A DNA stretch of 64,000 bases from CATQHS01 sp963422655. Lineage in GTDB: Bacteria; Actinomycetota; Acidimicrobiia; Acidimicrobiales; Aldehydirespiratoraceae. The notes under the pieces were generated by a model. That model saw only the letters and a list, made by a program, of their open reading frames with translations, ran no database searches and was not told the DNA's origin. The stretch is from contig OY730440.1 in assembly GCA_963422655.1 (NCBI GenBank), forward strand, positions 1,302,001-1,366,000. Direction: 5' to 3'. Position numbers and translations under genes: made by a program. Shown in pieces: positions 57,717 through 64,000 of the stretch (its first letter is position 1; each line of letters opens with the position of its first letter).

Positions 57717-57840
57717 GCGGGGGTGATCAGCGTCGTTTGTTCCCTTGCCCTCGCTCTGGCACCACTCATCTGTGTCGACGCAGTTGTCCAGGCGTCGTCG
57801 ACACTCCGATGGCTGGTCCTGCAGCGCCAAGCGTCCGGGT
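57711..57840 (+). pseudogene. SDR gene fragment (copy of about 33646-33770)
   Basis: Bases 57716-57840 align with the intact SDR gene (GGCGGGGGTGATCAGCGTCG, then ACTCAT...GTGTC and CAGGCGTCGTCGACACT). Small indels break the frame and only about 16% of the gene is present. It abuts the nuoN fragment at a shared GGCTCG-AGG junction. Confidence 0.8.
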
Positions 57841-58330
57841 CGTGTGCCTCGCGTTCGGGGACCCAGCCAGGAATGTTCGTTCGCCAACTCAGCCCGCTGG
57901 CGAGGCTGCTCGACTGGTGGCAGTCAAGTACAACATCGTCATAGTCGTGAGTGGAGGCAACGTCGATAGCCGTCCGACGCTTGACCTCGCCGAGGCGTCC
58001 GATGGCCAACGATTAGACCTTGGCGCAGAGTCCGCCGCTCGATAAAACCGGAGGTCCTGCTACCTGGCGGCCGTCAGGTCTTTCGTGCCCCTCCGCCCGG
58101 CGAATCCGGACCTACGCAACCTGAGGCGGTTCCGAGTCCAGCCCACGGACCAAGGCTTCGCGCCGCCACGCCAGGCCGGGCTGGTGAGACCGAAGCGTTC
58201 GGTTATTCCTGTGGTACGAGCAACTCGACCACCCTGGCGACCCGCACCCTCAGCCAGATTTTCGACGTCCTCGAAGGACTGCAACACAACGCTGGCCAGT
58301 GTCGATCGACATCGACTGCCACATCAAGAG
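57840..58330 (+). pseudogene. Decayed S8 (subtilisin-like) peptidase
   Basis: Three pieces in changing frames look like one S8 peptidase. They are RQLSPLARLLDWWQ (57882-57923), then after a 1-base shift KYNIVIVVSGGN (57926-57961), then PSPAHGPRL...PGRAGETEAF and YSCGTSNSTTLATRTLSQIF with DVLEGL (about 58130-58285). GTS holds the catalytic serine motif (GTSxA, here GTSNS). The catalytic Asp and His regions are gone. Identification is from recalled family patterns. Confidence 0.5.
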
Positions 58331-58375
58331 CAGGCCCGAACCCATACCGTGGGCATCAGTTCCTCGGCCTCGCCC

Positions 58376-58481
58376 TGACCGGACGGAAGCCTCCTTGTAG
58401 GGATTTGGGTTCGTGGTTGTAGTGGGCTGTTGAGGTGTCGATGATTGCTTTGAATTCGGCAACCGAGTTGAAGCCGCCGCG
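58376..58481 (-). pseudogene. Transposase C-terminal remnant (IS630-like)
   Basis: The - strand reads RGGFNSVAEFKAIIDTSTAH then YNHEPKS, which resembles the last 30-40 residues of IS630-type DDE transposases (RGxFxSVxEL...HYNxxPKPF). No terminal inverted repeats or catalytic core are present. Confidence 0.35.
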
Positions 58482-58527
58482 TTCCCCTGTTTGCGGCGCG
58501 CTCTGAGATCCCGTCATATCGTATGGT

Positions 58528-60072
58528 TCAGCCGACTCCCACCAGACCTAAAACGGCGTCGCGGGCCAAGTCGTGAAGGACCGACGGCATTATCCCGGCT
58601 CCGACGGTGACGGCCACGGCCACCGCGATCACCACCCCGGCCAAGACCGGCACGGGCAGAGGTTCGGGCTCATCCGTTGCGCCGCCATCACCGTCTTCGG
58701 CCTCGAATTCGGCTCCGTCCTCGGGGCTGGCATACATCGCCACCATTATTCGCAGGTACAGAAATACCGAGACCACGGCGCTGACCATTGCCACGATGGC
58801 CAGCCAGAACGAGCGGGCGTCCACGGCAGCCGCGATGATCTCGAACTTGGCCACGAAGCCCGAGGTGAGCGGCACCCCGGCTTGGGCCAGCAGCAACACC
58901 GTGAAGGCCAGCGTCAGCGCGGGTCGACGAACGTTCAGACCCTGAAAGTCGTCGAGGCCGGTGCGGGTGTCACCGGGGCCTGACACCACGGTCAGCACCG
59001 CGAAGCTGCCGATCACCACAACCGCATAGGCGGCCAGGTAGAACAGGGCTGCCGCCGTTCCCGGATCCGAGGCGGCCTGCACCCCTACCAGCACGAAACC
59101 GGCATGGGCTATCGACGAGTAAGCCAGCATACGCTTCACGTCGTTCTGGACGATGGCCAGCACTGCCCCCACCACCAGGGTGGCGGCGGCCAAGACGTAA
59201 ACGGCCGGTTGCCAGTCACCGGCTCGCAGGTCGAAAGCTGTCACGAATACCCGGATCAAAGCCGCGAACCCGGCCACTTTCACCACCGAAGCCATGAAAG
59301 CCACCACCGGGGTGGGAGCCCCCTCGTACACATCGGGGATCCAGACGTGGAAGGGGACAGCCGCCACCTTGAACCCCAGCCCCACCAGCAGCAGCGCCAG
59401 CCCGGCCAGCAGCATAGCGTCGGACAGGACCACGTAACGGGCTAGGTAGTCACCGATCCCGGTCAGGTTGGTGGTGCCGGTCGCCCCGTAGACCAGAGCG
59501 ATGCCATAGAGCAGGAAAGCCGAGGAGAAAGCCCCTAGAACGAAATACTTCAGACCCGCCTCCAGCGACTGGATACGGGTCAGGTTCCGGGCCGCCATCA
59601 CATATACCGAGATGGACAGAGTCTCCAAGCCCAAGAACAACACGATGAGGTCGTTGGCTCCGGCCATGACCACGCCACCAGCCGCTGACAACAACAACAA
59701 CACGTAGAGCTCGGGGCCCCCCAGGCTCTCCCGGCGGCAGAAGCCGTCGAGCACCAACGCCACCATGGCGACCGATACGGTAATCACCGCAGTGACGAAC
59801 AGCGAGAACCCGTCGACGCCGAGCTGGTCACCGATGGCGGCGAACGGCCCTTCGGAGCCGACCCGGCTCCACAGTGGGATCACCGTCATCGAGGCAACGA
59901 CACCGACCATGGCCGTCCAGGCCGGATCCACCCAGTCGGGCCAAGATCGGGCCAGCGTTCGTACCATGATCAACACGATGGCCCCTCCGGCCAGCACCAG
60001 TACCGGTGCCAGCCCGGCCCAGTCGACGGTCGGACCGGTCACTGGTCCGACCTGGGCCATCACGCCGCTCAC
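58528..60072 (-). CDS. nuoN2: NADH-quinone oxidoreductase subunit N (copy 2)
   Basis: A 514-residue, 14-TM antiporter-like subunit, clearly homologous to but well diverged from the copy at 22557. Markers are VLFLGLETLSISVYVMAARN, KYFVLGAFSSAFLLYG, PFHVWIPDVYEGAPTPVVAF and AQAGVPLTSGFVAKFEII. It keeps the channel Glu and Lys positions and looks functional. A C-terminal acidic loop (EDGAEFEAEDGDGG) is present. The GTG at 60072 overlaps nuoM2 by 4 bases; ATG at 60060 is an alternative. Confidence 0.93.
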   Translation of the reverse strand: MSGVMAQVGPVTGPTVDWAGLAPVLVLAGGAIVLIMVRTLARSWPDWVDPAWTAMVGVVASMTVIPLWSRVGSEGPFAAIGDQLGVDGFSLFVTAVITVSVAMVALVLDGFCRRESLGGPELYVLLLLSAAGGVVMAGANDLIVLFLGLETLSISVYVMAARNLTRIQSLEAGLKYFVLGAFSSAFLLYGIALVYGATGTTNLTGIGDYLARYVVLSDAMLLAGLALLLVGLGFKVAAVPFHVWIPDVYEGAPTPVVAFMASVVKVAGFAALIRVFVTAFDLRAGDWQPAVYVLAAATLVVGAVLAIVQNDVKRMLAYSSIAHAGFVLVGVQAASDPGTAAALFYLAAYAVVVIGSFAVLTVVSGPGDTRTGLDDFQGLNVRRPALTLAFTVLLLAQAGVPLTSGFVAKFEIIAAAVDARSFWLAIVAMVSAVVSVFLYLRIMVAMYASPEDGAEFEAEDGDGGATDEPEPLPVPVLAGVVIAVAVAVTVGAGIMPSVLHDLARDAVLGLVGVG

Positions 60073-61604
60073 GGGTGATCACCGACCCGGTGGGTTTCGA
60101 TGTGGGCGATGAGGGCATCCACGGCCGGCTCCATCCGGTCGATCACCGGCTTGGGGTAGACACCCATGAACACGATGGCCACCAGAAATGGCGCCATCAG
60201 CAACGCCTCGCGCCACTTCAGGTCGGACATCTCGGCGTTGGCGCCCGAGACCGGGCCGTGGAACACCCGCTGGTAGGCCCACAGCAAGTAGACCGCAGCC
60301 AGGATCACCCCTGCCGCGGCCACCACCGCCCACCAACGGTGGGCCACGAAGGCCCCCAGCAACACCAAGAACTCGCCCACGAACCCGTTGAGTCCGGGCA
60401 GGCCGATCGACGACAGCATGACCACGGTGAACACTGCGGCCAGCAGCGGCGCCGGCCGCTGGAGGCCGCCCAAGTCAACGATCTTGTAGGTACCGCAGCG
60501 CTCGTAGATCATGCCGACCAGAAAGAACAAGGCACCAGTGGACACGCCATGGTTGACCATCTGCAACAAACCGCCCGAGATCCCCTCGGTGTTGAGGGCG
60601 AAGACGCCCAGGATGACGAAGCCGAGGTGGGCCACAGAAGAGTAGGCCACCAACCGTTTGAGGTCGCGTTGCATGGCCGCGGCCACGGCCCCGTAGATGA
60701 TGCCGATCACCCCCAAGGTTGCCAGTAGCGGCGCGAAGTGCACCGACGCCTCCGGGAACAGGTACAAGCCGAAACGCACGAACCCGTAGGCGCCCAGCTT
60801 GAGCATGACCCCGGCCAGGATCACCGACCCGGCCGTCGGGGCATTGGTATGAGCGTCGGGCAGCCAGGTGTGCATCGGGAACATCGGCACCTTGACCGCG
60901 AAGGCCAAGGCAAAGGCCAAAAAGATCCAGCGGGACGTGGTAGTAGCCAACGACTGGCTCGACCCGATCTCAACCAAGTCGAAGGTCACTTCCCCGCCGT
61001 TGGCTCGGGCGTGGAGCAGGACCAAGGCCAAAATACCGACCAGCATCATCGCCGAGCCGAGCATGGTGAACAAGAAGAACTTGGTGGCAGCGTAGGCCCG
61101 GCGACCGTGACCCCACCGGGCGATGAGAAAGTACATGGGTACCAGCACGATCTCGAAGAACACGAAGAAGGCGAAGAGATCGAGGGCGCAGAACACGCCC
61201 AGGCAGCCGGCCTCCAGCACCAGCAGCCAGGCGTAATAGGGCTTGGGGGAGTGCTCGGCCTCGATCCCCACGATGGCCAAGGGGAACAGCAAGGCGGTGA
61301 GCACCACCAAGAACAACGAGATGCCGTCCACGCCGAGATGCCAGGAGATGCCGAGGTCTTCGAGCCAGCCGTAGCGTTCGACGAACTGGAACCGAGCCGC
61401 GGCCGCGCCGGTGGCGAAGTCGGCCAGCACCCACACTGCCACCGCTGCGGTGGCGGTGGACACCAGGGTGGCCACTAGCTTGGACAGCTCCGGGCGCGAC
61501 CGGGGTAGGACCAACAGCAGCAAGGCACCGACGCCGGGCAACAACACCAAAGTGGTGAGCACCGGGATCGAAGCCGAGGTGTCAGCCAGAACGAGCGTGC
61601 CCAT
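60069..61604 (-). CDS. nuoM2: NADH-quinone oxidoreductase subunit M (copy 2)
   Basis: A 511-residue antiporter-like subunit. Markers are FFVFFEIVLVPMYFLIARWG, KFFLFTMLGSAMMLVG, FPMHTWLPDAHTNAPTAGSV and IGLPGLNGFVGEF. The open frame extends to 61667, but the ATG at 61604 gives a family-like start. No nuoL or other subunit lies next to it; upstream on the same strand is the 3' end of giant protein 2. The missing strong ribosome site suggests that its original upstream region was replaced. Confidence 0.93.
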   Translation of the reverse strand: MGTLVLADTSASIPVLTTLVLLPGVGALLLLVLPRSRPELSKLVATLVSTATAAVAVWVLADFATGAAAARFQFVERYGWLEDLGISWHLGVDGISLFLVVLTALLFPLAIVGIEAEHSPKPYYAWLLVLEAGCLGVFCALDLFAFFVFFEIVLVPMYFLIARWGHGRRAYAATKFFLFTMLGSAMMLVGILALVLLHARANGGEVTFDLVEIGSSQSLATTTSRWIFLAFALAFAVKVPMFPMHTWLPDAHTNAPTAGSVILAGVMLKLGAYGFVRFGLYLFPEASVHFAPLLATLGVIGIIYGAVAAAMQRDLKRLVAYSSVAHLGFVILGVFALNTEGISGGLLQMVNHGVSTGALFFLVGMIYERCGTYKIVDLGGLQRPAPLLAAVFTVVMLSSIGLPGLNGFVGEFLVLLGAFVAHRWWAVVAAAGVILAAVYLLWAYQRVFHGPVSGANAEMSDLKWREALLMAPFLVAIVFMGVYPKPVIDRMEPAVDALIAHIETHRVGDHP

Positions 61605-61768
61605 CAAGTTTAAGCGCTCAGAAGCTCCGACATCGGTAGGTGAGCCTACCCGAACTGCTGCCAGCAACGACCGGTCGAGTTGCTTTCAATTGGGTTAGGG
61701 GTTCTCGTTTTGTTGTTTTCGTTGTTTCTGGGTTGTCGGGTTGTTGGGGGTGGTGGGGGTTGTTGGGG
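61605..61768. other. Spacer with 3' flank shared with giant gene 1
   Basis: GCTGCCAGCAACGACCGGT at about 61659 also occurs at about 33960, and the following 80-100 bases are alignable with several indels in G/T-rich runs. This is the duplicated 3' flank of the giant gene. No hairpin terminator is evident. Confidence 0.7.
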
Positions 61769-64000
61769 TTAGGTTCGTAGCTGGGTCCAGAATCGGGCTA
61801 GTAGCGATGCCATTTGGGCTCGGGTGACGTAGCTGTCGGGGTCGAAGGTGGTGGTGGTTTTGCCGTAGACGATCTTGATGCTGTGCATGCAGGTGATGTC
61901 GGCGGCGTAGGCGTGGCCGTCTATGTCGTTGAACCGTACGGTTGGGGCTTCGCATTCACGTCCGGCTGAACGCCACAGGCGGCTGAGGAACGATGTCATT
62001 TCGGCTCGGGTCACTTGTTTGTAGGGTTCGTAGCTGGCGCCGGTAATGGGGATCGCTCCCAGATCGGTCAGGCAGGCAACGCTCGATTCGTGTACCGAGC
62101 CATCTATGTCGTTCATGGCGGTAAAAGAACCGTCGCAGTCGCGATCGTCTGCTGTCCACAACCGGGCCAGAAACGACGCCAACTGGCCACGAGTTACCGA
62201 GCTCTTGGGCTCGAAAGTGGTTTCGGTCTTGCCTTTGGTTATACCGATGGCCGCCAACATTTTGATGTTCTCGTAGTGCACCGAAGTCTCTGACACGTCC
62301 ACGAACTCGGGCGGGTCCGGCACCACCGGCGGCTCCGACACCACCGGCTCCGGCTCCGCTGGCGGTTCAGACGGTTCAGACGGTTCAGACGGTTCAGGCG
62401 GTTCTGGCGGTTCGGGCTCCGGCAGAGGCGGTAGCACTATCACCGGGCGGGGTTCGCTCGCGTCGGTGACGATGATACGCACCGCCACCGTGCTGGTAAC
62501 ACTGCTGGTATCAGAAGCGGTCACCTTCACCCGATACAAGTCACCGATTTCGTGGTCGAGGCTGTAACGAGTCGTGATCTGCCCGTTGCTGTCGATAGCA
62601 AAACTGGTGTGATCACCAGTATCGCTGTGCAGCGTGTAGGTCAATACATCACCATCATCAGGATCGTAAGCAACCACCGCAGCGCCCACCCTCGCGCCGG
62701 CACCAACATTTACGGCGATGGTGCGCGCCGTCGAAGTCGCTGAAGTCAAAACCGCCGAAAAATCGGGGCGTTCGTTCACGTCACCAACACCGATATTCAC
62801 CGTCACCGTGGCGGACAGACTGTTGGTGGCGTCGTCGGTGGCGATCACCCTCACCGTATAAGTGTCCTCGGCCTCGTGATCCAACGAACTATTAGCCGTG
62901 ATCTGCCCGTTGCTGTCGATAGCGAAACTGGTGTGATCACCAGTATCGCTGCCCAAAGCATAAAACACAGCATCACCATCAGGATCGACCGCAACTACCG
63001 CAGCGCCCACCTGCGCGTCATCGCCGGCGTTTTCGTCGACCTCCCGAGTCAGCGGCCCGTCAGGCCACACCGGGGCCCGATTATCAGAAGTCGTTGCCTT
63101 AACAGCAACCGACCAGCCGCTAACGCCCTCATCGTTGACTGCCCGCACCCGCACCTCATACTCCACATCCCCAGCCAAACCCGATATCTGTGCTGCGGTC
63201 GCCGTCCCGGAATGAACATGATCGGTCCAAGCACTCTCAGGAACACTCACCGGCCGGTACTGCACCCCGTAGTCGGTCACCGGCGGCCCGGTCGTATCCG
63301 GGACGGTCCACGAAACGTTCAACCCCTCAAACAGCGCGCTCACCGAAACCGGACCCGGCAACGAAGGCGGCTCGTCCACGTCCTCGACATTCACGGTCAC
63401 CGCCACCGCGTCAGAACCGCCCCTACCATCCGAAGCGCTCACCGTGAACGCATAAGACGACTTCGACTCGAAGTCCAACGAAACGCCAACAGTGATCTGA
63501 CCAGACTCCGAGTCGATAACAAAACTGGCGTGATCACCGCTAACGCTGCCCAACGTGTAAACCAACACGTCGCCGTCGGGATCGACAGCAACCACCGGGC
63601 CACCCACATCCGCGCCCGTGCCCGCATCCTCGCCGACGACGAGAACCAACGGCGCCGAAAACGCCGGGTCCCGGTTACCCGAAGTCGTTGCCGTACCAGC
63701 AACCGACCAGGCGCTCACGCCCTCATCGTTCACCGCCCGCACCCGCACCTCGAACTCCGCCGAACCGTCAAGGTTCGCTATCCGCGCTGTGGTCGCGGTC
63801 CCCAAATGAACATGATCGGTCCAAGCGCTCTTCGGATCAGTCACCGGCCGATACTGCACCCTATAACCAGTCACCGCCGGCCGCCCGGTCACATCCGGGA
63901 CCGTCCACGAAACGTCCAACCCCTCAAACACCGCACTCACCGAAACCTCACCCGGCAACGAAGGCGGCTCGTCCACATCACCAACACTCACCGACACCGA
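61769..64000 (-). CDS. Giant SLH surface protein 2, 3' end only (5' beyond window)
   Basis: At least 742 codons, open past the right edge. By eye it is about 99% identical to 34047-36257 of giant gene 1, with an offset of 27,722 rising to 27,740 after an 18-base insertion in the linker (VVPDPP). It contains FN3 and cadherin units, the Pro/Glu/Ser linker and the same three SLH domains. Whether the rest of the protein differs cannot be seen. Confidence 0.9.
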   Translation of the reverse strand, partial: SVSVSVGDVDEPPSLPGEVSVSAVFEGLDVSWTVPDVTGRPAVTGYRVQYRPVTDPKSAWTDHVHLGTATTARIANLDGSAEFEVRVRAVNDEGVSAWSVAGTATTSGNRDPAFSAPLVLVVGEDAGTGADVGGPVVAVDPDGDVLVYTLGSVSGDHASFVIDSESGQITVGVSLDFESKSSYAFTVSASDGRGGSDAVAVTVNVEDVDEPPSLPGPVSVSALFEGLNVSWTVPDTTGPPVTDYGVQYRPVSVPESAWTDHVHSGTATAAQISGLAGDVEYEVRVRAVNDEGVSGWSVAVKATTSDNRAPVWPDGPLTREVDENAGDDAQVGAAVVAVDPDGDAVFYALGSDTGDHTSFAIDSNGQITANSSLDHEAEDTYTVRVIATDDATNSLSATVTVNIGVGDVNERPDFSAVLTSATSTARTIAVNVGAGARVGAAVVAYDPDDGDVLTYTLHSDTGDHTSFAIDSNGQITTRYSLDHEIGDLYRVKVTASDTSSVTSTVAVRIIVTDASEPRPVIVLPPLPEPEPPEPPEPSEPSEPSEPPAEPEPVVSEPPVVPDPPEFVDVSETSVHYENIKMLAAIGITKGKTETTFEPKSSVTRGQLASFLARLWTADDRDCDGSFTAMNDIDGSVHESSVACLTDLGAIPITGASYEPYKQVTRAEMTSFLSRLWRSAGRECEAPTVRFNDIDGHAYAADITCMHSIKIVYGKTTTTFDPDSYVTRAQMASLLARFWTQLRT

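Overview
The window looks like chromosomal DNA of a high-GC actinobacterium, most likely of the class Acidimicrobiia. The lineage-marker genes are the trio of MSMEG_4193-type phosphatase, DUF3090 and SCO1664-type kinase-fold protein (452-2418), a DUF3107 gene next to a PdtaS-like histidine kinase, and an actinobacterial EtfAB pair. The class-level placement is inference, from the mix of a System I cytochrome c maturation operon, SLH surface proteins and a NuoEFG-less complex I operon.

Layout. 1-10.5 kb: housekeeping genes (family 5 uracil-DNA glycosylase, the actinobacterial trio, etfBA, lipid kinase, GDPD, PdtaS-like kinase, DUF3107, Mrp-type Fe-S carrier with a divergent SufR-like regulator, SixA-like phosphatase). 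10.5-17.5 kb (minus): a full ccmABCDEFGH operon with an intact ccmD. 17.5-21.4 kb: a DNA methyltransferase with a nuclease-like C-terminal extension, a lipoprotein cytochrome c on a PTTTAA linker, and an SLH-anchored glucose/sorbosone dehydrogenase-like protein. 21.3-33.1 kb (minus): nuoABCDHIJKLMN with no nuoEFG, ending in a MidA-type complex I methyltransferase that overlaps nuoN. 33.2-34 kb: an SDR oxidoreductase.

34-56.8 kb (minus): one enormous surface-protein gene of about 7,590 codons if intact. It has a signal peptide, about 14 cadherin-like/FN3 units, about 13 FN3-cadherin-cadherin units, a Pro-Glu-Ser linker and three C-terminal SLH domains. Near its 5' end a run of 36 G (36 C on the + strand) splits the reading frame. 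Exactly one of the three possible tract phases is open across the junction, which is the signature of a slipped-strand phase switch or of a homopolymer length error.

56.8-58.5 kb: a gene graveyard with a possible cadherin relic, an internally deleted nuoN fragment, a fragment of the 33-kb SDR gene, a frameshifted S8 (subtilisin-like) peptidase and a transposase-like tail. 58.5-61.6 kb (minus): a second, divergent nuoM-nuoN pair. 61.8-64 kb (minus): the 3' end of a second giant SLH protein, nearly identical to the first and running off the right edge.

Together the window carries a respiratory core (EtfAB, Ccm, cytochrome c, complex I and its assembly methyltransferase) into which a recombining, probably switchable cell-surface adhesin locus has been built. 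The most interesting signal is the poly-G tract together with the two near-identical adhesin 3' ends that flank a spare nuoMN pair.
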